A stretch of 64,000 nt of DNA from Novosphingobium sp. (GTDB lineage Bacteria > Pseudomonadota > Alphaproteobacteria > Sphingomonadales > Sphingomonadaceae), in assembly GCF_030696665.1 (NCBI RefSeq), contig NZ_JAUYRV010000002.1:1-64000 (forward strand), in the 5' to 3' direction. A program made the position numbers and the translations under genes. Below are positions 23,133 to 31,447 of this stretch, piece after piece. Numbering within the stretch: the stretch's first letter is position 1; every line of letters starts with the position of its first letter. Below the pieces are notes generated by a model. It did no database searches. It was not told the origin of the DNA and saw only the letters and a program-made list of their open reading frames with translations.

Positions 23133-25529
23133 TTACTCCGTCATCGCCGGATGATTGTCCGGCACCAATTCATAAAGTGTCGTGCGCTGGCGCGCCGGGC
23201 GTCCGGCACTGCGCGCCAGTGCGATCATTTCGGCAGGTCCGAATTCCTGCCCGTTGACCCCGCCTGCCGCACGCGTGATCGATTCGTCCATCAGCGTGCC
23301 GCCAAGGTCGTTTGCGCCTGCCGCCAACACGGCCGCCGCCGCTTCCGGTCCCAGCTTTACCCACGATACCTGAATGTTGGTCAGCACCGGATGAAGCACG
23401 ATCCGCGCAATGGCGTGCATCAGCACAGCCTCGCGATAGCTCGGACCGGACCGGGCCAGCCCCTTGCGCCAGATCGGCGCTTCCATATGGACGAACGGCA
23501 GCGGCACGAATTCGGTGAACCCGCCGGTTTCCTCCTGCAAGCTGCGCACTTGTGCCAGATGGCGCGCCCAGTGGCGATATTGCTCGACATGGCCGAACAT
23601 GATCGTCGCCGTGGTGCGCAGTCCCACGCTGTGCGCCGCGCGCATCACTTCAAGCCATTCGTGTGCGGTAACCTTGTCCGGGCACAGGATGTCGCGCACT
23701 TCGGGATCAAGGATTTCCGCCGCCGTGCCCGGCAGTGTTGCAAGCCCTGCGCGCTTCAACCGCGTCAGGAAATCTTCCAGCGAAAGCCCCAGCGTCCGTG
23801 CGCCGTGCATCACTTCCAGCGGCGAAAACGCGTGGACATGAATGCCGGGCGCAGCCGCTTTCACAGCCGCCACGATATCAAGGTAGGTGTTGCCATCGTA
23901 ATCAGGATGGATGCCGCCCTGCAGACAAACCTCGGTCGCGCCGCGCTCCACCGCTTCGGCCGCACGGCGTCCTATCTCGGCAAAATCGAGCCGGTAGGCA
24001 GGCCCGCGCATCGCCTTGGTGCTGCCTTTGGAAAAGGCGCAGAACCCGCAGCGATAAAGGCAGATGTTGGTATAATTGATGTTGCGGTTGACCGCATATG
24101 TCACCGTCTCGCCAACCACTTCTGCGCGCAAGGCATCGGCATGCGCACATACCGCGTCAAAGTCGTCGCCGTCGGCAGTAAACAGCTTGGTTATCGCTGC
24201 CTCATCCAGCCGCTCGCCGTCGCTCGCCCGCTCAAGAATGCGCGCAATTGCCGCCGTGGCGGGTGCAGGGGCCAGTTCCGGCACGGCATCGCCGTGGCCG
24301 ACTGCCCAGTCGCTGTCCTTGGGCAGGCCGCGCCCGTCCACTGCACGCAGCACAGCAGGCGCAATGCGCGGATCGCACCACCGCGTCGCTTGCTGGGCAT
24401 GGCGCGGGCCGATCGCCAGTCGCTGGCGTAAAGCGCGCCCGGCATCGGCAGTGGCATCGGCCAGCACTTCCAGATGCGGCCACGGCGCTTCGGGGTTGAC
24501 GTGATCGGGCGTCAGTGGAGACACCCCGCCCCAGTCGTTCACCCCGGCGCGGATCAGATCGCCCAATGCCGACCGGTCATGCAGGTTGGGCGGTGCCTGA
24601 ATGGTCATTTCCGCACCCAGGATCAACCGCGCCGCCGCAATCGTCCAGACATGGTCTTCCAGCGTCGGCTCTGCGCGGTCGGCCATCTTGGTGCCGGGCT
24701 TGGCACGGAAGTTCTGGATGATCACTTCCTGGATGTGGCCATGCTTGTCGTTCAGATCGCGGATCGCCAGCAGCGCCTCGATCCGCTCCAGCCGCGTCTC
24801 GCCAATACCGATCAGCAGCCCGGTGGTGAACGGAACCCCGGCCTCGCCCGCCGCCGCAATCGAGGCCAGCCTGCGCGCAGGCTCCTTGTCCGGCGAACCG
24901 AAATGCGCCTCACCCTTCGTGCACAGCCGGTCGGATGCCGATTCCAGCATTATCCCCATTGATGCCGAATGCGGGCGCAAGGCCGCATAATCGGCAGCGT
25001 CCATCAGTCCGGGATTGAGGTGGGGCAGCAGGCCGGTTTCATCGAACACCAGCGCCGCCACTTCGGCAAGGTAGGACAGCGTCGTCTCATGCCCCAGTGC
25101 AGCCAGCGCCTCGCGCGCGGCGGGATAGCGCGTCTCGGGACGGTCCCCCAGCGTGAACAGCGCCTCGCGGCAGCCCAGCGCCGCGCCAGCGCGCGCAATC
25201 GCAAGCACTTCATCCCGGCTGAGGTAGGCCGCGCCAGCTTTCGCGGGCGTTTGCGCAAACGTGCAATAATGGCAAACATCGCGGCACAATTTGGTCAGCG
25301 GAATGAAGACCTTGCGTGAATAAGTCACGATCGCGCCATGACCCTCAAGCGTCAGCGCCTGCGCCGCGCTGGTCAAGGCGACCAGCGGCGCCGCCTCAAA
25401 CGCGGCCAGCAATTGCCCTGCTTTGGCGCTTCGATCTTGCCAAATGCCCATCACCGGCCCTCGCGCAGGCAGGGCAGTGGCCGAATTGGCGAACTGCACC
25501 AAAGGCTCCACATCCCAAGCACCATGCAT
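23133..25529 (-). CDS. fbiC: Fo synthase, fused CofG-CofH (FbiC)
   Basis: The 798-residue bifunctional radical-SAM enzyme makes the deazaflavin Fo from tyrosine and the ribityl-diaminouracil intermediate of riboflavin synthesis. The N-terminal CofG half has the cluster motif CRDVCHYC (Cys at about 82, 86, 89); the C-terminal CofH half has CLYRCGFC (about 490, 494, 497), preceded by VNRNINYTNI. Domain order and length match actinobacterial FbiC (about 850), whereas archaea use two separate genes. The ATG at 25529 has GGGAG 5-9 nt upstream; upstream in-frame sequence is not family-like. It is the first gene of the operon. Confidence 0.95.
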   Translation of the reverse strand: MHGAWDVEPLVQFANSATALPARGPVMGIWQDRSAKAGQLLAAFEAAPLVALTSAAQALTLEGHGAIVTYSRKVFIPLTKLCRDVCHYCTFAQTPAKAGAAYLSRDEVLAIARAGAALGCREALFTLGDRPETRYPAAREALAALGHETTLSYLAEVAALVFDETGLLPHLNPGLMDAADYAALRPHSASMGIMLESASDRLCTKGEAHFGSPDKEPARRLASIAAAGEAGVPFTTGLLIGIGETRLERIEALLAIRDLNDKHGHIQEVIIQNFRAKPGTKMADRAEPTLEDHVWTIAAARLILGAEMTIQAPPNLHDRSALGDLIRAGVNDWGGVSPLTPDHVNPEAPWPHLEVLADATADAGRALRQRLAIGPRHAQQATRWCDPRIAPAVLRAVDGRGLPKDSDWAVGHGDAVPELAPAPATAAIARILERASDGERLDEAAITKLFTADGDDFDAVCAHADALRAEVVGETVTYAVNRNINYTNICLYRCGFCAFSKGSTKAMRGPAYRLDFAEIGRRAAEAVERGATEVCLQGGIHPDYDGNTYLDIVAAVKAAAPGIHVHAFSPLEVMHGARTLGLSLEDFLTRLKRAGLATLPGTAAEILDPEVRDILCPDKVTAHEWLEVMRAAHSVGLRTTATIMFGHVEQYRHWARHLAQVRSLQEETGGFTEFVPLPFVHMEAPIWRKGLARSGPSYREAVLMHAIARIVLHPVLTNIQVSWVKLGPEAAAAVLAAGANDLGGTLMDESITRAAGGVNGQEFGPAEMIALARSAGRPARQRTTLYELVPDNHPAMTE

Positions 25530-25708
25530 TCCGCTCCCGATCCTTTGGCGATTCACGCTACGCAACGTCCGCCTGTGCTCCGGTTTGCAGGAGTGCTCTC
25601 GGCTGCAGACCCGCCAAAAGATAGGGAGTGGGCCATAACCCGAAACGCGCCGCGCTGCTTGTCTCAATTGCCAGTAGCGTCAGACCGGTCAACAGCGCCA
25701 ACGGAATT

Positions 25709-25749
25709 CCAGCCCTGTGAATCGCCGATCCGGAGATACACAGGGCTGG
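25709..25749 (-). terminator. Hairpin downstream of the TonB receptor gene
   Basis: CCAGCCCTGTG (25709-25719) and CACAGGGCTGG (25739-25749) form a perfect 11-bp stem with a 19-nt loop, starting 9 bp after the receptor stop. There is no T-run, so it is a weak or factor-dependent terminator, or an mRNA-stabilising hairpin. The remaining space to fbiC (25530-25708) should hold the fbiC promoter. Confidence 0.45.
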
Positions 25750-25758
25750 GATGACCAA

Positions 25759-28203
25759 TCAGAACGAGAACCGGGCAACCACGCCATAAGTGCGCGGATC
25801 GCCAACCGCGACGGAGTTGACCGGGAAGCTCTTCAGCAGGACGTCGGGTGCCGCAAAGTAGCGCGCCTTGGTCAGGTTGCGGGCAAAGAACCCGAGATCG
25901 AACCCGGTTGATCCGATGTTCTTCCAGTCCAGCCGCATGTTGACCAGATGATAGCCCGGCAACTTCTCGCCATACTGGCCGCCAAAGTCTGCTGTCATGA
26001 ACAGATCGCCGTTCAGGATCACATCGCCATCTGCCGGATGGAAAGGCAGCGTCCAGCTGGCGCTGGCAGTCCCTGAAAAGGTTGGCGAATACCTGTTCAC
26101 GTCGTTTGCGGTAAACGAGATGCCGGTCACGGTAGGCAGCGTCAGTTTGTCCACCGTCATGTGCGTGAATGCGCCGTTCAACGAGATCGTCAAGTTGCGG
26201 TCGGGGCTGACTGCTGCATCAATTTCCACACCATAGATCGACAGATCAGCCGCATTGACCCCGAACGATCCGTTGGTGGGATTGTCCGGCGCATTCGACG
26301 GCACCAGCGCCTGCGCGTTGAGGAACTGGAGGGCGTTCTTGTACTTGCTGTAGAACACGGCAGTGTTGATGTGGCCACGCGCGCCCGAGATGTCGAAGCT
26401 CCACTTCTCGCCGATTTCCACGTCGGTCAGCGTTTCCTTGCCGGTCTTCTGGAAGGGCCGCAGATCAACGCACTGGCCGCTGCCGAAGCCGCAGGCAGCG
26501 TCGGTCCCGCCGGTGGTGAAGCGCGTTTCGAACAGTGGCGTGTTGATATTGACTCCGCGATAGCCGCGACGAGTGACAGCGTAGAGCAGCAGGTTCTGCG
26601 TGGCCTTCCAGTCGATCCCGAACGTCCAGCTTGGTGCCGATCCACGGTTGGAAACAACGCCCACGCCATCAGCCAGCCCCCGCGCTGCAATTTCGCGGCA
26701 TGCGGCGTCAGACGCATAGGTCGTGCCGATGGCACCGCCACACGCCGACACGCGATCCCAGCTGTAGCGCGCGCCTGCGTTGACCGTAACGCTGTCGGTC
26801 AGCTTGTAGGTCACCTGGCCAAATGCAGCGTAGTTGGTGTTGGTGACGTTTGCAGTGACGACCGAGGCCGGTGCGCCGGGGGTCACGAACGCCTCGAAGG
26901 TCGAGCCTGATGGACCGTCGGGCGTATCGTGGCTGTAGAACCCGCCGACGATGAAGTTGAACTTGTCGAAGTTGCCAAGAAACTGCACCTCGTCCGTCAG
27001 ATACTTGCGCTGGATCAGCGCGGCGGCGTGGAACACCGTGAACGGTACATCCACCGGGCTGCCGAACAGCGCGCCCGGAAGCGACGTCGGCCCCAAGGCA
27101 GCGGTGTTGATCAACTGGTCGCTGCGGTTCTTGCGGAAGCCGAAGATATTGCGCAGCGTGAAGTCGCCAAACGACGCCGATGTGTCGTTCGAAATGCCAA
27201 AATTGCGGCGGTTGGAACGGCCTGAACCCGAACTGTCGGTGAACGCGCCGTAGAAGTTGTCCTGCTGCTGGGCGAGGTAACCGGCGGTCTGCGCATCCAG
27301 TGCGCCACCAACAATGCCGCCTGCCACCGGGCCAAGCGATGGCGCGAACAGGTTGGTAAAGCTGAAGTTCTGGCGCAGCAGATAGTAGCCCGAGCCATAT
27401 TCGCGGGCCTTGAAATAATCGACCACGGTCGTGTTCGTCAGCCAGTCGTTTGGCGTAAACAGCACCGATGCGCGCGCGCTGTCCTGATGGATGTTGTTGA
27501 ACCCGTCACCACCGTTGATCGAATAGGTCAGCGGATCGGCACGACGGATCTGCCCCGCAACGCGCACGGCCAGCACGTCTGTGATCAGTGGTACGTTGAG
27601 CGCGCCCTGCACTTCGCGGTAATCGAAATTGCCATACGTGCCTTGCACATAGCCGCCAAAGTCTGCCTTTGGCGCCTGCGGAGCAATCAGCACGGCACCG
27701 CCAAGGGTGTTGCGGCCAAACAGTGTGCCTTGCGGGCCTTTGAGCACCTGAATGTTGCCGATGTCATATGTCGGCACGTTCGAACCCAGCGAGGCCATCG
27801 GCACGTTGGCGAAATAGGTGACCACACCCGGCGTCACTTCACCTGTCGGGATCTGGCCGATACCGCGCAGGGTAACGGCGGTGTTGTCCTTGCCACCTTC
27901 AGACGAGAACGTCAGGCCCGGTGCGATCGTGCGGATATCGGCAATCGTCTGAATGCTGCTGCGTTCCAGCGCTGCGCTTGAAAACGCCACGACCGAGACC
28001 GGCACGTCCTGCAGGCGTTCATCGCGGCGGCGCGCGGTGACGACAATATCGGCGTCAGCAAGCGCGTTGTCGGCCTGCGCGCTGATCGAATCGTCAGTCG
28101 TCTGCTCGGCAACGGCCACATCGGTGGCGCGCGCGGTTCCAGCAGCCATTAGCAGGGCGGAAATCGCCGAACCGCAAAGAAGCTGCGTAAATTTGGCACT
28201 CAT
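25759..28203 (-). CDS. TonB-dependent outer-membrane receptor
   Basis: The 814-residue receptor starts with a signal peptide (LLCGSAISALLMAAGTARA, cleavage after ARA). It continues with a plug domain (DIVVTARRRDERLQDVPVSV, then TLRGIG), and a C-terminal beta-barrel ending in an aromatic residue (GVVARFSF). The ATG at 28203 has GGGAG 8 nt upstream. Such receptors bring scarce or hydrophobic substrates across the outer membrane using TonB energy. Its place immediately upstream of the F420 operon suggests that it imports the substrate or a related compound; this is inference. No FecA-type signalling extension is present. Confidence 0.93.
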   Translation of the reverse strand: MSAKFTQLLCGSAISALLMAAGTARATDVAVAEQTTDDSISAQADNALADADIVVTARRRDERLQDVPVSVVAFSSAALERSSIQTIADIRTIAPGLTFSSEGGKDNTAVTLRGIGQIPTGEVTPGVVTYFANVPMASLGSNVPTYDIGNIQVLKGPQGTLFGRNTLGGAVLIAPQAPKADFGGYVQGTYGNFDYREVQGALNVPLITDVLAVRVAGQIRRADPLTYSINGGDGFNNIHQDSARASVLFTPNDWLTNTTVVDYFKAREYGSGYYLLRQNFSFTNLFAPSLGPVAGGIVGGALDAQTAGYLAQQQDNFYGAFTDSSGSGRSNRRNFGISNDTSASFGDFTLRNIFGFRKNRSDQLINTAALGPTSLPGALFGSPVDVPFTVFHAAALIQRKYLTDEVQFLGNFDKFNFIVGGFYSHDTPDGPSGSTFEAFVTPGAPASVVTANVTNTNYAAFGQVTYKLTDSVTVNAGARYSWDRVSACGGAIGTTYASDAACREIAARGLADGVGVVSNRGSAPSWTFGIDWKATQNLLLYAVTRRGYRGVNINTPLFETRFTTGGTDAACGFGSGQCVDLRPFQKTGKETLTDVEIGEKWSFDISGARGHINTAVFYSKYKNALQFLNAQALVPSNAPDNPTNGSFGVNAADLSIYGVEIDAAVSPDRNLTISLNGAFTHMTVDKLTLPTVTGISFTANDVNRYSPTFSGTASASWTLPFHPADGDVILNGDLFMTADFGGQYGEKLPGYHLVNMRLDWKNIGSTGFDLGFFARNLTKARYFAAPDVLLKSFPVNSVAVGDPRTYGVVARFSF

Positions 28204-28501
28204 CAAGAATTCTCCCAAAAGCCGCTGCCTGTCCGGCGCGGCACCTTGAACGTCAACGCGATCCACGATCGCTGCTGGCCTGACGCCCGCTACAAAACTG
28301 CTGCACCCGCCGCTCCCTACCGAACGACAGGGTTTGAGCGCATTGCTGTGCAGCGCCAATGATTTTCAAAAAAGCGTTGTAAATGTGCAACTTGCAGGTT
28401 CACGCGGAATTTCGGCGCACGTCTGCAGTGGGCACAGCCAGCTGTTCTCCGGATGGAGATTGTGAAAAGCGTATTGAGCGTCGGCTTCCGCCGGGCAGGG
28501 A
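28204..28501. other. Intergenic region with receptor promoter
   Basis: This 298-bp stretch lies between the end of the SDR gene and the start of the TonB receptor, both on the minus strand. It is less GC-rich around 28360-28400 (GATTTTCAAAAAAGCGTTG), where a promoter for the receptor is plausible. I see no further gene, repeat or clear terminator in it. Confidence 0.4.
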
Positions 28502-29260
28502 TCAGCCTGCAGTTATGCCGCTGTCAGCGGTGTAGCACGCACCGTGGACCGAGCGCGCGCGGTCAGAAGCAAGGAACATCAGCGGCTCCACAATGTCCTC
28601 CGGCTGCGCAGGCGGGCGCAACCCGATATAGCGCGCGATCAGGCTTTGATCGGCGTCTTGCGGAAATTCCAGCGTGGTGACCATTTCCGTCAGCATCCCG
28701 CCGGGCGCAAGCGCGTTGATCCGCACCGGCGAATGCATCATTTCCATCGCCAAAGACTTGGTGAGGCTCAGCAGCGCCGCCTTGGTCGCGCCATAGGGGG
28801 CGGTGTAGGCCTGGCCAAGGAAGGCCGCGGTGGACACCACGTTGACGATGTTGCCCTTGGTTTCCACCAGATGCGGCATCGCGGCCTGCATCAGGAAAAA
28901 CGGCGCGGTAACATTGGCGGCAAACAGCTTGGCCCAGTCTTCGGTGGTGACATTGGCCAATGCGTGAAAGCGCAGGATGCCCGCGATGTTGCACAGCACA
29001 TCCAGTTTGCCGAATGTCTCAACGGCAATTTCAACGGCGCGCGCGCAATTGGCAGGATCGCCAAGATCGGCGGCAAACACCGCGCTTTGTCCGCCCGTGT
29101 CGGCAATCCGCTGCGCTGTTTCGGCCAGCCCCTGCGCGTTGACGTCGGCCAGACAAACCTTTGCACCTTCTGCCGCAAAGCGCAGGCTGGCAGCGCGGCC
29201 AAGTCCGGATGCAGCGCCCGTCACCAGCACCACTTTGCCTTCGAATTCATGTCCAGTCAT
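28502..29260 (-). CDS. Short-chain dehydrogenase/reductase
   Basis: The 252-residue classical SDR has the cofactor motif TGAASGLGRAA, ADVNAQG (Asp, NAD preference), NIAGIL, catalytic Ser in NVVSTAA and Tyr-Lys in PYGATKAAL. The ATG at 29260 is preceded by GGGCAA and starts 1 bp after the upstream small gene's stop codon. It is the third gene of the P450 operon 30834-28502 and most likely oxidises the P450 product. The C-terminus ends with the usual VHGACYTADSGITAG substrate-loop cap. Confidence 0.9.
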   Translation of the reverse strand: MTGHEFEGKVVLVTGAASGLGRAASLRFAAEGAKVCLADVNAQGLAETAQRIADTGGQSAVFAADLGDPANCARAVEIAVETFGKLDVLCNIAGILRFHALANVTTEDWAKLFAANVTAPFFLMQAAMPHLVETKGNIVNVVSTAAFLGQAYTAPYGATKAALLSLTKSLAMEMMHSPVRINALAPGGMLTEMVTTLEFPQDADQSLIARYIGLRPPAQPEDIVEPLMFLASDRARSVHGACYTADSGITAG

Positions 29261-29261
29261 A

Positions 29262-29612
29262 TCAGTTGCCCTTTGCCGGAGCGCCGACCACAGGCGTGAT
29301 CGCTTCATAAAGGTGCGTCGCCATGCCTTCCATCGAGAAGGCCTCGCTCATGTGCATGGTGCCGGTTTCGACCAGCGACGTGAGGTGGGCCAGTGTCTCG
29401 TCCGGCGTGTCGGTCTGCATCGTATAGATCGCCATGTACTTCTGCTGTGGCGCGCCTTCGGCCTCGCTGTCGGTCAAGCGAAATCGCTGGGCGGATATAA
29501 AGCCAGGCACGGCGACAACGTCTGCCAGATGGCGATTGCTGTACCAGTCGTTGTATTCGTCCTCGCGCCCCGCAACCGGATTGCTGTGCACGACATAGGC
29601 AAATTGCGGCAT
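29262..29612 (-). CDS. Small EthD/dimeric alpha-beta-barrel protein
   Basis: The 116-residue protein has the pattern of the dimeric ferredoxin-like (EthD/Dabb) fold: strand QFAYVVHSNPV, then EYNDWYSNRHLADVVAVPG, where the WYxxxHLxDV signature sits, strand SAQRFRLT, and strand YMAIYTMQT. The ATG at 29612 is used; an in-frame TTG at 29630 lies inside the P450 end. EthD-type proteins are needed for some P450 systems (for example ethyl tert-butyl ether degradation) and others are lyases or isomerases. It directly follows the P450 gene, but its role is unproven. Confidence 0.7.
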   Translation of the reverse strand: MPQFAYVVHSNPVAGREDEYNDWYSNRHLADVVAVPGFISAQRFRLTDSEAEGAPQQKYMAIYTMQTDTPDETLAHLTSLVETGTMHMSEAFSMEGMATHLYEAITPVVGAPAKGN

Positions 29613-29616
29613 GTGA

Positions 29617-30834
29617 TTATCCCCAGACAAGCGGCAGTTTGACCGGTTGGATCATGCCGAGATGATATTCGACTGTGTGCCCCGCCTCGATGCGGAACGA
29701 CGGAATCCGCTTTACGAATTCCTCGATCGCGATGCGCATTTCACGGCGCGCCAGATGCATGCCAACGCACATATGCGGACCGAACCCGAACGATACGTGG
29801 CGCGGGTTGCGGTCGAAGCGGACCACATCAGGTTCGGGAAACTCTTCGGGATCGCGGCCCGCCAGCGTGGTCGACATGGCAATCTTGTCGCCCGGCATCA
29901 TCGTCACGCCGCCGATTTCGGTTTCCTTCGTACACGTGCGGAAAGTGGTGACGGCGGCATAAGCGCGCATCATTTCGTCAATGGCGTGCTGAATGCGCTG
30001 CGGATTATCCTTCAGGAACTGCTGATCGGCGGGATTGCGCGCCAGGTGGAGGAACTGCAGACCCATGTTGGTCGACACGGTATCCAGCCCGCCGATAAAC
30101 AGGTTGAAGGCAAAGCCGACCAGTTCATCATCGTTCAGCTTCTGGCCTGCAACCTCGACGCCCAGCGCATAGCTGATGATGTCGGTGCCGGGATTCCTGC
30201 GCCGCTCTCCAATCTGGTCGCGCAGAAATGCCACAACGTTGCGCGTGGCGTCGGCCATCTTGGCCATGTCCATTTCGTGCAGCAACCCGGTTTCCCATTC
30301 AAGGAATTGCGCGGTATTGCTCAGCGGGAAGTCCATCAGTTCAAGGAACACCTTGATCGGGAACTCGAACGCGAAATCGGCCATGAATTCGCACGATCCG
30401 CCCTCCCGGAAGGATTCGATGTAATCCACCGCATAGCTGCGGATGCGGCCCTCCAGCTTGGCCATCGCAGACGGCGTGAACAGCGGGTTGATGAAGGCGC
30501 GGTACTTGCCATGCTGCGGCGGATCGAACTCCACCGGAAGGTTGGTCCAGGTATCACCGACCATCTTGGAATAGGGCGAGAAGTCCTTGCTCGAGAACGT
30601 CTCGGTATCCATGTAGATCTTGCGCAGATCCGCCATGCGGCGGACGATCCATGCCGGGGTAAAACCGGGATAGGCATGCGGGGCATAGAAGATCGCCGGA
30701 CCTTCATGGACGGCAGGTGCCCAATCGCCGAACGGATCGGCCTGCGTGCTCGTGCCGAACATATAGGGAAACGGGCGAACAAGGTCTGCCGGAACGTGGG
30801 CCGGAATCACCGGGTCGGGTAGCTGGAAATTCAT
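29617..30834 (-). CDS. Cytochrome P450 monooxygenase
   Basis: The 405-residue P450 has I-helix FIGGLDTVSTNMG (Asp-Thr pair), a K-helix within EMMRAYAAV and heme loop SFGFGPHMCVGMHLARRE with the axial Cys. The ATG at 30834 (MNFQLPDP) has GGAGAGC upstream. It is a paralogue of the P450s at 4571 and 56770: all begin with a PAHVPADLV-like or equivalent lead and end LxWG. It heads a three-gene operon and is divergent from the HxlR regulator at 30990, which probably controls it. The substrate is unknown. Confidence 0.93.
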   Translation of the reverse strand: MNFQLPDPVIPAHVPADLVRPFPYMFGTSTQADPFGDWAPAVHEGPAIFYAPHAYPGFTPAWIVRRMADLRKIYMDTETFSSKDFSPYSKMVGDTWTNLPVEFDPPQHGKYRAFINPLFTPSAMAKLEGRIRSYAVDYIESFREGGSCEFMADFAFEFPIKVFLELMDFPLSNTAQFLEWETGLLHEMDMAKMADATRNVVAFLRDQIGERRRNPGTDIISYALGVEVAGQKLNDDELVGFAFNLFIGGLDTVSTNMGLQFLHLARNPADQQFLKDNPQRIQHAIDEMMRAYAAVTTFRTCTKETEIGGVTMMPGDKIAMSTTLAGRDPEEFPEPDVVRFDRNPRHVSFGFGPHMCVGMHLARREMRIAIEEFVKRIPSFRIEAGHTVEYHLGMIQPVKLPLVWG

Positions 30835-30837
30835 GGC

Positions 30838-30989
30838 ATTGCTCTCCGCGTGCAGGGCCGGGAGTGCTGCCTGCACAAGCCGAGCATCGCGCTCCGCTTT
30901 AAACGGCATGAACTTCCGGCTTCCATTAGTTTGAAATATCGGACAGCATGAAACACAACAAGTAGGATCAATTTTCGTAGGTTAGTATT
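30838..30989. promoter_or_regulatory. Divergent promoter region between P450 and HxlR genes
   Basis: The roughly 150-bp gap holds both promoters. An AT-richer core around 30925-30985 contains two similar heptamers, GTAGGAT (30961-30967) and GTAGGTT about 16 bp further on, just before the HxlR start. Such a direct repeat could be an HxlR binding site. No perfect palindrome was found. Confidence 0.35.
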
Positions 30990-31376
30990 ATGAATGTGCC
31001 TATTGAGCAAAACCGGCCAATTCTGAAGAATCAGGAAGTAAAGCCCGAGGACTACGCCGAACTGCGGCGGGCGCTCACGCTCATATCCGGCAAGTGGAAG
31101 CTTGAGATCCTGTGGCTGCTCTATCACCGCGCCCACCGCTTTGGAGAACTGCTGCGGACGATTGGCGGGGTCACCCAGCACATGCTGACCCGGCAGTTGC
31201 GCGAACTCGAAGCCGATGGGTTGGTGACGCGCACCGTGTTTGCCGAAGTGCCGCCGCGTGTGGAATATGCGATGACCGACGCCACGATCGCGCTTGAACC
31301 CGCCATCTGGGCGCTGATGAACTGGTCGCGCGAATTCGGCAGGCCCGCTCGCGCCAGTATGGCAGCCGATAGCTAG
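30990..31376 (+). CDS. HxlR-family winged-helix transcriptional regulator
   Basis: The 128-residue regulator has the HxlR signature: ALTLISGKWKLEILWLLYHR (first helices), RFGELLRTIGGVTQHMLTRQ (recognition helix) and LRELEADGLVTRTVF before the wing, then VEYAMTD. It lacks the usual N-terminal cysteine that senses electrophiles in some members. It is transcribed divergently from the P450-EthD-SDR operon and probably regulates that operon and itself. It is convergent with the alpha/beta hydrolase gene, with a very strong hairpin between them. Confidence 0.9.
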   Translation: MNVPIEQNRPILKNQEVKPEDYAELRRALTLISGKWKLEILWLLYHRAHRFGELLRTIGGVTQHMLTRQLRELEADGLVTRTVFAEVPPRVEYAMTDATIALEPAIWALMNWSREFGRPARASMAADS

Positions 31377-31394
31377 ACCGCGTGTTCTGCCCAG

Positions 31395-31434
31395 CCATGT
31401 TGGAATGTTTCCCCCGGGAAACATTCCAACATGG
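31395..31434. terminator. Long perfect palindrome between convergent genes
   Basis: CCATGTTGGAATGTTTCCC (31395-31413) is followed after two bases by its exact reverse complement (31416-31434), giving a 19-bp perfect stem. It lies between the 3' ends of the HxlR gene (31376) and the alpha/beta hydrolase gene (31448), so it can terminate both transcripts. There is no T-run, and the near absence of a loop is unusual for an intrinsic terminator. Confidence 0.6.
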
Positions 31435-31447
31435 GCGGGCGAAGGCA

